64,000 nt of DNA from Gemmatimonadota bacterium (GCA_026387915.1 JAPLKS010000022.1:186001-250000); one strand, 5' to 3'. Shown: positions 44,381 to 53,121, numbered from the stretch's first letter. Numbers and translations are program-made. The notes: generated by a model not told the origin, from the letters alone.

Positions 44381-45951
44381 TGGGCGGCCTCCGTGATGGG
44401 CGCCGCAGCAGCGACCGGCTCGCACTCGGCCTGCAACTGCACGTCGTGTTCACGGTCTGGGCTGGGCAACGCCGCCACGCTCTGCGCAAAGTCGTCGAAC
44501 GCCGAGAGTGTGCCCGCGAGATCGCCGGCCGCAAGCGTTGCGACACACACCCGCGCCGTATCAACACGTGGCTGCAACTCGGCTTCGCGTTGCGCATAGA
44601 ACCGCTCGCCGAGCCACTTGGGGCCTTCGCGACCCACGCAGTCGCGCGGCGGACAGCCGCACACGATCACGCCGCGCGCGCCTTGCCGCACGAGCAGTTC
44701 CACCACGGACGAATGCAGATTGCCCACACAGGGCACATCATGGATAGCGGCACCGCGTGCGCGCAGTGCGGCGATATGTGAAGCGGGCGCCTGCGCACAG
44801 CACACCGCCACAATCGCGCTGGGTTGCGCGGTGATCTCTGGGAGGATGCGTGTCCGCAATACACTGAGTTGGTCGCGGCCGCTGCGGCCGAGCGGTCCCA
44901 CACCCATTGGAGCGCACGAGCCCGCACACACACCACAACTCACGCACTTCGAGGCATCAACATGCGCCACGAGTGTTGGCCGATCGTCGTCGCGCTTTAC
45001 CATGGTGATCGCGTCCCACGGACAATCTTGCGGGCACTGATTACAGCCGGTACAGAGTCGCGTATCGACGTGACTCGGCGCCCACGCTCCGGTGCGCGGG
45101 CGACGATTGAACCGTGGCACGAGGAGCAGGGCGATGAATATCACCGAGGCAACGCTCCACGCCGCGCCGGCGCTCATCCGTTCGGAGAGCGGCAGCCACC
45201 ACGCGGCGACCAGATCGAGCGGCGTGGACAGCGGCAACGTGAATGCATCGGCAGCCGATCCGAGCGCGGCGGGCCATAGCACCGACGCGACGGCGAGCGC
45301 GCCGAGGATCGTCCACATCACGCGCTTGGGCGGCAGGAGCGTGGGGCGCGCCAGTCGTGAGACGTGCAGCCAGAGTCCCACACCCGCGCCGAGTGGCAAC
45401 GCAATGTGCGCGAAGAGATTCACAAAGAAGAACGCGCTTGGCACGGCGCCGTCGCCGGCAAAGATGCGGCTCAGCGGTTCCGAGAACACCGGGAGGACGT
45501 CGAGGAGGCGCGCGCCTTCGCGCGCGAGGCGTTCGCCGAAGGTATCCCACGCCATCACATAGCCGGTCCACGCGCAGATGAGACCGAGGAGGAGTAAGAG
45601 GACGCCAGACACCCACGCGAGTGTGCGGGGGCCCCAATCGCGCCCCTGCGCGAACATGCGTGCGGCGTGGAGTGCGGCCGCGAGCACAAAAAGGTCGGAG
45701 GCGTAGCGGTGGAGGGTGCGGATCCAGGATCCGAGCCACGGGTCGGCGGCGATGCGGGCCACGGATTCAGTCGGCGCGCCGAGCCGGTAGACGAGAAGCA
45801 GGTAGATACCCGTCCCGAGGAGCACGAGGAGCATCGCGACGGCGACGGTTCCCGACTGGTGGAGCGGGTTCCACGGCCAGCCGTAGACCCTCGAGGCGAT
45901 GGCATCGAGGGCGGCGAGGCAGCGGCGGGTCAGGCGGGCGAGGCGTTGCAT
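44377..45951 (-). CDS. Cytochrome b / 2x[4Fe-4S] ferredoxin / MvhD-like fusion protein
   Basis: 524 aa. Residues 1-205 are a cytochrome b/b6-type N-terminal domain: H81-x13-H95 and H182-x13-H196 are the four axial ligands for two b hemes. More helices follow to about 280. Residues 295-350 hold two [4Fe-4S] motifs: C300-x2-C303-x2-C306-x3-C310 and C336-x2-C339-x2-C342-x3-C346. Residues 380-470 resemble the iron-sulfur delta subunit of F420-non-reducing hydrogenase/heterodisulfide reductase (MvhD), with several Cys (C384, C385, C408, C431, C433, C438). It looks like a transmembrane electron conduit between quinone or periplasm and a cytoplasmic iron-sulfur partner. It is divergent from the oxidase operon, 73 bp away. 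Direction of electron flow is unknown. Confidence 0.87.
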   Translation of the reverse strand: MQRLARLTRRCLAALDAIASRVYGWPWNPLHQSGTVAVAMLLVLLGTGIYLLLVYRLGAPTESVARIAADPWLGSWIRTLHRYASDLFVLAAALHAARMFAQGRDWGPRTLAWVSGVLLLLLGLICAWTGYVMAWDTFGERLAREGARLLDVLPVFSEPLSRIFAGDGAVPSAFFFVNLFAHIALPLGAGVGLWLHVSRLARPTLLPPKRVMWTILGALAVASVLWPAALGSAADAFTLPLSTPLDLVAAWWLPLSERMSAGAAWSVASVIFIALLLVPRFNRRPRTGAWAPSHVDTRLCTGCNQCPQDCPWDAITMVKRDDDRPTLVAHVDASKCVSCGVCAGSCAPMGVGPLGRSGRDQLSVLRTRILPEITAQPSAIVAVCCAQAPASHIAALRARGAAIHDVPCVGNLHSSVVELLVRQGARGVIVCGCPPRDCVGREGPKWLGERFYAQREAELQPRVDTARVCVATLAAGDLAGTLSAFDDFAQSVAALPSPDREHDVQLQAECEPVAAAAPITEAAQ

Positions 45952-46024
45952 ATAGTGAGGGCTTGCGTCAAGTTTATCATATCGTCATGATGAATGCTAG
46001 AACCTACACCCGGTGGCTGTTCCG

Positions 46025-46462
46025 ATGTGGCTTTCCAGTACCGCCCAAGATGCCCTCCGCGCCGTGTTGCATATCGCGGATCACGACGAAAAGCGCCTGG
46101 TGCGCGTCGATGAAATCGCCGCGGCTCTCGACTGTCCGCGCAACTATTTATCCAAGACGCTGCACGCCCTCACCCGCGCCGGCGTACTCCGGTCGGAACG
46201 CGGCCCCAAGGGTGGATTCCAGCTCGCAAAACCGCCCGAGGCGCTCGCCATCTCGCAGATCGTGGCCCCATTTGAGCCGGTCGGTGACCGCCGTTGCCTG
46301 TTCGGGCGCCCCGAGTGCGGCGGCAGCCATCCCTGCGCCGCCCACCATCGCTGGTCGGGCGTGGCCGCAGGCGTCACCGATTTCTTTTCCGGCACGATGG
46401 TCGCCGATCTCCGCAAGAAAAGCCCCGGCCCGCGACGTAAAGCCGCACGAAAGAAGTCGTAG
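46025..46462 (+). CDS. Rrf2-family regulator with putative Fe-S cluster (IscR/NsrR-like)
   Basis: 145 aa. MWLSSTAQDALRAVLHIA is the typical Rrf2 start, so ATG 46025 is chosen over GTG 46013. The winged helix follows (ALDCPRNYLSKTLHALTRAGV, then the wing RGPKGGFQLA). Cys at C-x6-C-x5-C in CLFGRPECGGSHPC, followed by AHH, fits the cluster-binding region of IscR and NsrR. It heads the oxidase operon and faces the divergent cytochrome b operon, so it may control both in answer to NO, oxygen or iron-sulfur state. Whether it is an NsrR cannot be told from sequence. Confidence 0.88.
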   Translation: MWLSSTAQDALRAVLHIADHDEKRLVRVDEIAAALDCPRNYLSKTLHALTRAGVLRSERGPKGGFQLAKPPEALAISQIVAPFEPVGDRRCLFGRPECGGSHPCAAHHRWSGVAAGVTDFFSGTMVADLRKKSPGPRRKAARKKS

Positions 46463-46507
46463 CATTCCCGTTCGCCGCTCGTGTTCTCTCTCTTTGGAGG
46501 ATGACCG

Positions 46508-46681
46508 ATGGCCGCACCACCGCATGACGCCGACGATTCGTCTGAACCGATTCCGCTCGGACAGCGCCTGTTCGACAATGTGTTCCTGCTCCTCGGGCTC
46601 GGATTACTCGTGATGCTCGTCGCATTCACCGGCTGGGGCATGTGGGAGATCCTTTCCATGCCGCCGGCCACCCTACCATAA
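46508..46681 (+). CDS. 57-aa single-helix membrane protein in the oxidase operon
   Basis: A short gene found by eye: GGAGG seven nt before ATG 46508, 57 codons, then TAA. Residues 1-20 are polar and 24-46 form one hydrophobic helix (VFLLLGLGLLVMLVAFTGWG). It sits 9 bp before subunit II. ba3-type oxidases have a very small single-helix subunit IIa, and this protein has the size, place and topology for such a role. That is inference; no sequence signature exists to prove it. Confidence 0.75.
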   Translation: MAAPPHDADDSSEPIPLGQRLFDNVFLLLGLGLLVMLVAFTGWGMWEILSMPPATLP

Positions 46682-46690
46682 GAGGCCCGA

Positions 46691-47296
46691 ATGCTCACGA
46701 AAGTTCACACCGGGCTCGAACCGGTCCGCGGCATTTGGTGGAAGCCCGCGCACAAAGCGGAGCGCGTGTGGGTCGGCATCGCCTTCGCGTGGTGCATGGT
46801 GCTCTTCGCGATGATGCCGCTCTGGCACTGGAAAGGCGGGCAGAACCCGTCCGGTACGCGTCGACGCGTCGAACCAAAGGCGTTCTACGCCCGCACGATG
46901 GCGTTCGCCACGCAGTACAAAGTTGGGGAAGACCGCGGACTCCCGATTGCCGCGCCGCCACCAGGCGCCGACGTCTATCTCATCGGCCTCACCTTTCAGT
47001 GGTATCCGATTCTCAAGCTCGAGCGCGGCAAAGAATACACGCTGCATCTCTCGTCGCTCGACGTGAATCACGGCTTCTCGCTTTTTCCGCTCTCGATCAA
47101 TTTTCAGGTCGTGCCGGGCTATGACTACGCGCTACGCGTGACACCGACGTCCGCGGGCGATCTACGCATCATCTGCAATGAGTTCTGTGGCATCGGTCAC
47201 CACACCATGGTCGGTCGCGTCATTGTGGTTGACGCCGCCGACAAGCCGGTCGCCGACAATCAACGTCCGACTCTGCTCGGCGGAGGTGACCGATGA
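46691..47296 (+). CDS. Heme-copper oxidase subunit II with complete CuA site
   Basis: 201 aa. One transmembrane helix (about 25-45), then a cupredoxin domain. The CuA ligands are all visible: H127 in DVNHGFS, C162 and C166 in ICNEFCGIGHH, H170 and M173. It receives electrons from a cytochrome c or other donor and passes them to subunit I. The gene overlaps subunit I by ATGA. A single helix and this short length fit the ba3-type (B family). Confidence 0.93.
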   Translation: MLTKVHTGLEPVRGIWWKPAHKAERVWVGIAFAWCMVLFAMMPLWHWKGGQNPSGTRRRVEPKAFYARTMAFATQYKVGEDRGLPIAAPPPGADVYLIGLTFQWYPILKLERGKEYTLHLSSLDVNHGFSLFPLSINFQVVPGYDYALRVTPTSAGDLRIICNEFCGIGHHTMVGRVIVVDAADKPVADNQRPTLLGGGDR

Positions 47297-49038
47297 CCGC
47301 GCCCGTGTTGTATCCGTTCCGCACGTGTAACGCGACAGGGCACCGCATTGACTTGAGCGCCGAACGCCTCGTGAAGGTGAACGCGGTCGCCGCGGTCGTG
47401 TCGTTGCTGGTGGGCGCTATTGCCGCGCTCCTGCTCGTGCTCACGCGCTGGCAAGCGATCCATCTGCTCCCGGCGGTGTGGTACTATCGCATCCTCGGTG
47501 TGCACGGCATGAACATGCTCATCTTCTTCATCATCTTCTTTGAGATGGCCGTGCTCTGGTTTGCTGGCACGGTGTTGCTTGATGCCCGCCCCGCGGCACC
47601 GAAGTATGGTTGGTTCAACTTCGGGCTGATGGTGGTCGGCGCGCTCTTGGTTGAAACGATGCAATGGAGCGGACGCGCGGACGTGCTCTTTACCTCGTAT
47701 CCGCCGCTCATGGCGCATCCGCTGTTCTATCTCGGCGTCATCTTCTTTGCCGTCGGCGCACTTGGCGTGGTGGGGCAGTTCTTTGCCACCCTCGTCATTG
47801 CGAAGCGCGAAAAGACGTACGTCGGTTCAATGCCGCTCGTCGTCTATGGGGCGATGACTGCCGCGGTGATCGCCGTCATCACGCTCGTGCACGGCGCCGC
47901 CGTGTATATCCCCACCTTCCTGTGGTCGATCGGCCTGATCAAGGCGATTGATCCCGAGATCTACCGGTTGCTCTGGTGGGCACTCGGCCACTCGTCGCAG
48001 CAGATCAATGTGGCCGCGATGGTCGCCATCTGGTACATGCTCGGCGCGCTCACGGTCGGTGCGGTGGTGCTCAACGAGAAGGTCAGCCGGTCGGCCTTCG
48101 TGCTCTACATTCTGTTTATCTCGATGGCGTCGGCGCACCATCTGCTCGTGGATCCGGGCTTTGGTTCGGCGTGGAAGATTGTCAACACGTCGTACTTCAT
48201 GTACATGGCGGTGCTGGCCTCAATGGTGCACGGCTTCACCGTGCCCGCGGGCATGGAGCTCGGCATGCGGTTGCGCGGCTATACCGACGGCCTCTTTGGA
48301 TGGCTGCGGCGCGCACCGTGGGGCGATCCGGGATTTTCCGCGCTCGTGCTCTCGGTCGTCGTGTTCGGCTTCTTTGGCGGCATCACCGGCGTGACGATCG
48401 GCACGGAACAGATCAACATCACCGTGCATAACACGTTGCGCGTTCCGGGGCACTTCCACGCCACGGTCGTCAGCGGTACGGCCATGGCGTTCATGGGCGC
48501 CACGTACTATCTCCTGCCGCTTGTCTTCCAGCGGAAGGTCGCGTTCTGGAAATTGGCCAAGATGCAACCCTACCTCTTCGCCTTCGGCATGTTGCTGGTG
48601 GAGATGGGCATGACGTTCGCGGGCAGTTTCGGCGTGCCGCGTCGTCACTGGGACATCTCGTTCTCGCAGGCTCCGTTCGGTGTGCAGTTTAGCCCGGCCG
48701 TGGATCTCTTTCTTGCGGTGATGGGCATCGGTGGCATTCTCGCCGTGACGGGCGCGCTGGCGTTCATTGCCATCGCCGTGAAGTCGGTGTTCCTGGGTGA
48801 GAAGGTCACGGAGTTCACGCGCGGTGTCGCCATGGAAGGCGTTCCGCAGGGACTCACGCACCCACCGGTGCATCCGGCGAATGCCGACGAAATGAATGAA
48901 GCGATGCACGCACCGGAACGTGGCATTGCCGGCGCGACGCCGGGGACGCTCGTCTTGGTTGGCGTGTTCCTCGTGGCATTCATGCTCTACTACTTCACGA
49001 ACTGGAAACTGCTCACCTTCCTCTGGAAGATTGGGTGA
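47293..49038 (+). CDS. B-family heme-copper oxidase subunit I, active-site Tyr replaced by Gln (possible NO reductase)
   Basis: 581 aa, about thirteen helices. The metal ligands fall at nearly the same numbers as in Thermus ba3 oxidase: H71 and H389 for the low-spin heme, H387 for the active-site heme, H233, H282 and H283 for CuB. In ba3 H233 is cross-linked to Tyr237; here GHSSQQINV gives Gln237, so the cross-link cannot form. Tyr248 of the proton path is kept. B-family members lacking the Tyr have been proposed as NO reductases (eNOR/sNOR-like groups). Either O2 or NO reduction is possible; the Gln and the Rrf2 gene favour NO. GGAGG precedes the ATG. Confidence 0.9.
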   Translation: MTAPVLYPFRTCNATGHRIDLSAERLVKVNAVAAVVSLLVGAIAALLLVLTRWQAIHLLPAVWYYRILGVHGMNMLIFFIIFFEMAVLWFAGTVLLDARPAAPKYGWFNFGLMVVGALLVETMQWSGRADVLFTSYPPLMAHPLFYLGVIFFAVGALGVVGQFFATLVIAKREKTYVGSMPLVVYGAMTAAVIAVITLVHGAAVYIPTFLWSIGLIKAIDPEIYRLLWWALGHSSQQINVAAMVAIWYMLGALTVGAVVLNEKVSRSAFVLYILFISMASAHHLLVDPGFGSAWKIVNTSYFMYMAVLASMVHGFTVPAGMELGMRLRGYTDGLFGWLRRAPWGDPGFSALVLSVVVFGFFGGITGVTIGTEQINITVHNTLRVPGHFHATVVSGTAMAFMGATYYLLPLVFQRKVAFWKLAKMQPYLFAFGMLLVEMGMTFAGSFGVPRRHWDISFSQAPFGVQFSPAVDLFLAVMGIGGILAVTGALAFIAIAVKSVFLGEKVTEFTRGVAMEGVPQGLTHPPVHPANADEMNEAMHAPERGIAGATPGTLVLVGVFLVAFMLYYFTNWKLLTFLWKIG

Positions 49039-49916
49039 TGTCGGCGCGTTCCGGCCGGTTAGGGGTGGCAACGACCGCGTTGGTGGTGATCCTCGTGATC
49101 ACCACCGCGTGGTGGATGCTTGCGCTCTGGCCGGCCGGGACAGCCTCCCCGGAGTGGATCGTGCGCACGCGCGCGGCCTGCTTCGGAACCGAACACTCGG
49201 GCTGGCCCGATGCCGGAGGATGGATTCTCCTCATCGGCGAGCCGATTGGTATGCTGGTCACGCTCGTGGCAATCGCGGGTGCGCAGCTCGAACAAGAACT
49301 CGGTGGCACGTGGCGCTGGTTGCGCGCGCTACCGCTGGTACGCACGGCGGTGCCGGCGGCGGCGGTGCTCGTGGCGTTCACGCTGGGGCTGGGCGTCGTC
49401 CTGCGTGCCACGGCCCATGCGTCGCAGATCGGCGCGGAGGCGGCGGCCGTTCTGGTTCAAACGCCGGCCCCGAGCACAGCGCTCGTGGATCAACATGGCA
49501 GCAGCGTGTCACTCTCCACGCTGCATCGCACCGCGATCATTACCGTGGCGTTTGGGCATTGTGAGGTGGTGTGTCCAACCATCGTGCGGCAGGTGCAACG
49601 TGCGCGCGCGACCGCTGGGCGTGAGGCGATGCCGCTTTTCATCGTAACGGTTGATCCGTGGCGCGACACGGCGGAGCGACTCCCCACCATTGCGCAGGCG
49701 TGGAATCTCGGCCCATCCGACCACGTGCTGTCTGGCGGCCTGGAGATGGTGGAGCGCACACTGGACTCGCTTCACATCGGGCGAGCTCGCGATCCCAACA
49801 CCGGCAATGTGGCGCATGCCAATGTCGTGATGCTGGTTGATGGCAGCGGGAAGGTTGCCTGGCGGCTCGACGGCGACTTCACGCAACTCGCGGCGCGCTT
49901 GGCAGCTGAGCGTTAG
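49038..49916 (+). CDS. SCO1/SenC-type copper chaperone with N-terminal membrane region
   Basis: 292 aa. The ATG overlaps the subunit I stop (TGATG). Three hydrophobic helices in the first 125 residues precede a thioredoxin-fold SCO domain. The copper site is complete: C175 and C179 in GHCEVVC and H260 in NVAHANVV. Such proteins deliver copper to, or reduce the thiols of, the CuA centre of subunit II, which matches its place at the end of this operon. A multi-helix N-terminus is longer than in classic SCO proteins, which have one anchor. Confidence 0.9.
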   Translation: MSARSGRLGVATTALVVILVITTAWWMLALWPAGTASPEWIVRTRAACFGTEHSGWPDAGGWILLIGEPIGMLVTLVAIAGAQLEQELGGTWRWLRALPLVRTAVPAAAVLVAFTLGLGVVLRATAHASQIGAEAAAVLVQTPAPSTALVDQHGSSVSLSTLHRTAIITVAFGHCEVVCPTIVRQVQRARATAGREAMPLFIVTVDPWRDTAERLPTIAQAWNLGPSDHVLSGGLEMVERTLDSLHIGRARDPNTGNVAHANVVMLVDGSGKVAWRLDGDFTQLAARLAAER

Positions 49917-49962
49917 GGCCGCGTCGCGTGCGGCCGGAGAACGGACGCCGCCGCTTCGCGCT

Positions 49963-50394
49963 CTATGACGGTGGTCGCGCCCCGCACACATAGTCCCACG
50001 TCGCGGCGCGCGCGGTTCCCGAGAGCACCTGCTCTTCGCGCGAACGACTGGAGAACAAATAGCTCGACCGCACCGCTCCTTCCGGAGTGTAGTATGTGAT
50101 CGAATGCACACGCGAGCGGTGTGTAGCGCAGTTCACGCGTACATTGGCCACCGTGTAGGAAATAGTCGCACTGCCGACGGTGATACTGTCTTTTCTACTG
50201 CGTTTCAGAAATGGCACGACGTACCGACGCCGTACGAGCACTTCCGTTTCCGTAGAATCCACTTTCCGGATGCTTTTCGGAAAGACGGAGGCCACAAACG
50301 TTGCGGCGCGATACACCTCGACTTCAGGCGACGCTAACACACTGGGGTCCTGCGCGAGCATCAATGCAAATGCGGCAAGCACCGTGGGGGGCAT
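49963..50394 (-). CDS. Small secreted protein of unknown function
   Basis: 143 aa with a short hydrophobic signal-like N-terminus (1-14). The mature part is beta-rich with a single Cys pair candidate (VNCATH and the C-terminal WDYVCG). Similar small periplasmic proteins ending in a W-x-Y-x-C element exist, but I cannot name a family with confidence. It is convergent with the SCO gene and divergent from the muramidase-like gene. Confidence 0.6.
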   Translation of the reverse strand: MPPTVLAAFALMLAQDPSVLASPEVEVYRAATFVASVFPKSIRKVDSTETEVLVRRRYVVPFLKRSRKDSITVGSATISYTVANVRVNCATHRSRVHSITYYTPEGAVRSSYLFSSRSREEQVLSGTARAATWDYVCGARPPS

Positions 50395-50468
50395 GGCAGT
50401 TCGACGCTGGGGGGGATAGAAAGTTAGCTTTCTTTGGCGCGAACCGTTCCCCTCATCAACTACTCCTC

Positions 50469-51653
50469 GTGCCTGTGCTCTTCGCGGTTGATCGCCTCGT
50501 TGCCAACCGATCGCTGCTTGACGGCGCGCACCGCGTTGGCCTTGTCACCAACGACGCGGCGCGACTCGCCACAGACAGTACCGTGCATTCCCGCACCGCG
50601 CTCCGTGAAGTGGGAATAGATATTGTCCGACTTTTTGGGCCAGAGCATGGACTCGGCGCAACTGCCGCCGATGGTGCCCCTGTAGCGGATGGCGTTGACC
50701 CGCTAACCGGCATAGAGGTTGTGTCGCTCTACGGAGCACGCATGAAGCCGACCGCCCAACAGCTGAACGGCCTCGACGTCGTGCTGTTCGACATCCCTGA
50801 CGTGGGCGTTCGCTTCTATACGTATGCGTGGACCCTCTTCTATATGATGGAAGCCTGCGCGGAGCTCGGAATCCCGCTCATCGTTCTCGATCGCCCCAAT
50901 CCGCTCGGCGGCGAACTCGCGCGCGCCGAAGGACCCATGCTCGACCCGTCGCTGACGTCGTTTATTGGCGCCGACAACATTCCCATTCGCCACGCGCTGA
51001 CGCTTGGCGAACTGGCCACACTCTGGAAGCTGGAACGGTGGCCGCAGGCAACGCTGCGGGTGATTCCCTGCACCGGATGGCAGCGCGATATGCGCTCGCC
51101 GGAGACTGGGCTCGCGTGGGTTCCGACCTCACCGGCGATGCCAGCATTTGAATCGGCCGCCTGCTATCCAGGCACCTGTCTCTTCGAGGCCACCAATCTT
51201 AGCGTTGGGCGTGGAACTGCGACGGCGTTCCAAGTGGTGGGCGCACACTGGCTCGATTCTGCGGCGGTGCTCCAATCGTTGGCGCGCGAGATTCCGCGCG
51301 GCGTTCGGTTTGAACGCGATGCGTTTGTCCCTATTACAGGGCCGTACGCCGGCGAGCCGTGTGAAGGCATTCGGCTTATCGTCTCGGACGGGGCCACCTT
51401 TCGCCCCGTCGCCACAGGGTTGCTCCTGCTCGCGGCCGTGATCAAGACACACCGACTGCGTTTTGCGTGGGCGCGTTACCCTACCGCCGCCAATCCGTCG
51501 GGCGACGGGCACTTCGAGCGGCTGGTTGGAAATCGCGCTATCCGCTCTCGCCTCGACGCTGACCCTTCTGGTGTGAACGCTGCGATGGTCGCGGAGTGGC
51601 TGGCCGTGGATACGTGGGCTGCGCGCGTGCGCCCGGCTCTCCTGTATCCGTAG
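50469..51653 (+). CDS. DUF1343 / NamZ-type exo-beta-N-acetylmuramidase-like protein
   Basis: 394 aa from GTG 50469. The family core is clear: RVGLVTNDAARL, IVRLFGPEHGLG, VVSLYGARMKPT, VLFDIPDVGVRFYTYAWTL, IVLDRPNPLGG and YPGTCLFEATNLSVGRGT. NamZ enzymes release terminal MurNAc from peptidoglycan fragments, so this may serve cell-wall recycling. The open frame extends upstream to 50301, but that part overlaps the divergent gene and lacks similarity. No clear signal peptide or ribosome-binding site is visible, so the start is uncertain. Confidence 0.85.
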   Translation: MPVLFAVDRLVANRSLLDGAHRVGLVTNDAARLATDSTVHSRTALREVGIDIVRLFGPEHGLGATAADGAPVADGVDPLTGIEVVSLYGARMKPTAQQLNGLDVVLFDIPDVGVRFYTYAWTLFYMMEACAELGIPLIVLDRPNPLGGELARAEGPMLDPSLTSFIGADNIPIRHALTLGELATLWKLERWPQATLRVIPCTGWQRDMRSPETGLAWVPTSPAMPAFESAACYPGTCLFEATNLSVGRGTATAFQVVGAHWLDSAAVLQSLAREIPRGVRFERDAFVPITGPYAGEPCEGIRLIVSDGATFRPVATGLLLLAAVIKTHRLRFAWARYPTAANPSGDGHFERLVGNRAIRSRLDADPSGVNAAMVAEWLAVDTWAARVRPALLYP

Positions 51654-51718
51654 CGCGCGCGCCGCTCCCTCTCCTGCGGAGCGGGCGTAGATTTGGGAAT
51701 GCGCACAGACCCCACTGC

Positions 51719-53050
51719 ATGACCGGCCAACTCCCCCCCGGGCCACGGGCGCGTTTTCCGGGTGAGTTCATCCTGCGGGCGCTTCGCGATCCGCTCGATT
51801 TCTTTATCCAACTCACCGCCGAGTACGGTGATGCGGTTGGCGTCGGTATGGGACGTCATCCGCTGGTGTTGCTCACGCATCCAGATGCCGTGCGCGATGT
51901 GCTCGTCACGAACCAAAAACAATTCGTCAAAGGCCACGTTCTCGAACGCGCCAAGATTCTCCTCGGCGACGGGCTCCTCACGAGCGAAGGCGAACTGCAT
52001 CTTCGCCAGCGCCGCATGATGCAGCCCGCCTTCCATCGCGAACGCGTCGCTGGCTATGCGGCCACGATGGTGCTGCACGCCGCGCGCGCGCGCGACCGCT
52101 GGCGCGACGGAGAAGCATTCGACGCACACGAGACGATGATGGCCCTCACCTTGGCCATTGTCGGCAAGACGCTGTTCGATGCCGATGTTGAGGGCGAAGC
52201 ATCAGAAATTGGACAGGCGCTGAACACCGTGATGAGCTCGTTCAACCAAATGATGCTCCCGCTGGGGCCACTGCTCTTTCGGTTGCCGCTGCGCACGTCA
52301 CGCCACTTTCACCGCGCACGCCGTCGCCTCGACGACACGATCTATCGCATCATTGCCGAACGCCGAGCGAGCGGGCACGACACCGGCGACTTACTCTCGA
52401 TGTTACTCCTTGCCACCGACGCCGAAGGCGATGGGACAGGGATGAACGACCAGCAGCTCCGCGACGAAGCCCTCACACTCTTTCTCGCGGGTCACGAGAC
52501 CACCGCCAACGCGCTCACCTGGGCCTGGTATCTCATTGCTCGGCACCCCGACATCGAAGCGCGGCTCCACGCCGAGGTGGATGCGCTGGGGCACGAGCCG
52601 TCATTTGAAGATCTGCCGAAACTCGAATACACGCGGCGGGTGGTCAGCGAGGTGATTCGGCTCTACCCGCCCGCGTGGGCCATCGGACGGCGCGCCATCG
52701 CCCCCGTGACGATCGGCGAACATCTCATCCCCGCGAACGCGCGCGTCGTGGTCAGTTCGTATATCACGCAACGCAACGCCCGGTGGTGGCCGGATCCTGA
52801 GACGTTCAACCCTGAACGCTGGCTCCCAGAGCCGTCCGCACGACGGCCAAAGTTTGCCTACTACCCCTTTGGCGCGGGAACACGTGTGTGTATTGGCGAA
52901 CAGTTCGCGTGGACCGAAGCGGTCCTTGTGATTGCCACTATCGCTCAGCGGTGGCGCCTCTGGCTCGCTCCCAAGCAACGCATCGCCATGCTACCGCAGA
53001 TCACCCTGCGGCCGCGGTACGGCATCCGGATGGTCGCCACCCGGCGATAA
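51719..53050 (+). CDS. Cytochrome P450
   Basis: 443 aa from ATG 51719; the longer frame upstream overlaps the previous gene. Landmarks are AGHETT on the I helix (oxygen activation), E-V-I-R on the K helix (ExxR), NPERW in the PERF region, and FGAGTRVCIG with the heme-thiolate C391. No membrane anchor, so soluble. The sequence style (short, PPGPR start) is closer to CYP102/CYP4-like fatty-acid or terpenoid hydroxylases than to actinobacterial CYP105 types; the substrate is unknown. No ferredoxin or reductase gene is next to it. Confidence 0.93.
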   Translation: MTGQLPPGPRARFPGEFILRALRDPLDFFIQLTAEYGDAVGVGMGRHPLVLLTHPDAVRDVLVTNQKQFVKGHVLERAKILLGDGLLTSEGELHLRQRRMMQPAFHRERVAGYAATMVLHAARARDRWRDGEAFDAHETMMALTLAIVGKTLFDADVEGEASEIGQALNTVMSSFNQMMLPLGPLLFRLPLRTSRHFHRARRRLDDTIYRIIAERRASGHDTGDLLSMLLLATDAEGDGTGMNDQQLRDEALTLFLAGHETTANALTWAWYLIARHPDIEARLHAEVDALGHEPSFEDLPKLEYTRRVVSEVIRLYPPAWAIGRRAIAPVTIGEHLIPANARVVVSSYITQRNARWWPDPETFNPERWLPEPSARRPKFAYYPFGAGTRVCIGEQFAWTEAVLVIATIAQRWRLWLAPKQRIAMLPQITLRPRYGIRMVATRR

Positions 53051-53121
53051 CTCGGCGGTATCAGCACGCCGCCACGGCCCGTGCGATGCCGACAGTGCCG
53101 CCGCAGTATAGCTTTTCCCCT

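Noticed and set aside
44377-45951. Hydrogenase
   Set aside because: Only an MvhD-like electron-transfer domain is present. No catalytic large or small hydrogenase subunit or maturation gene is in the window.
45976-45991. ATCAT-N6-ATGAT inverted repeat as Rrf2 operator
   Set aside because: Arms of 5 bp are too short to be sure by eye, and it does not match the NsrR or IscR site consensus I recall.
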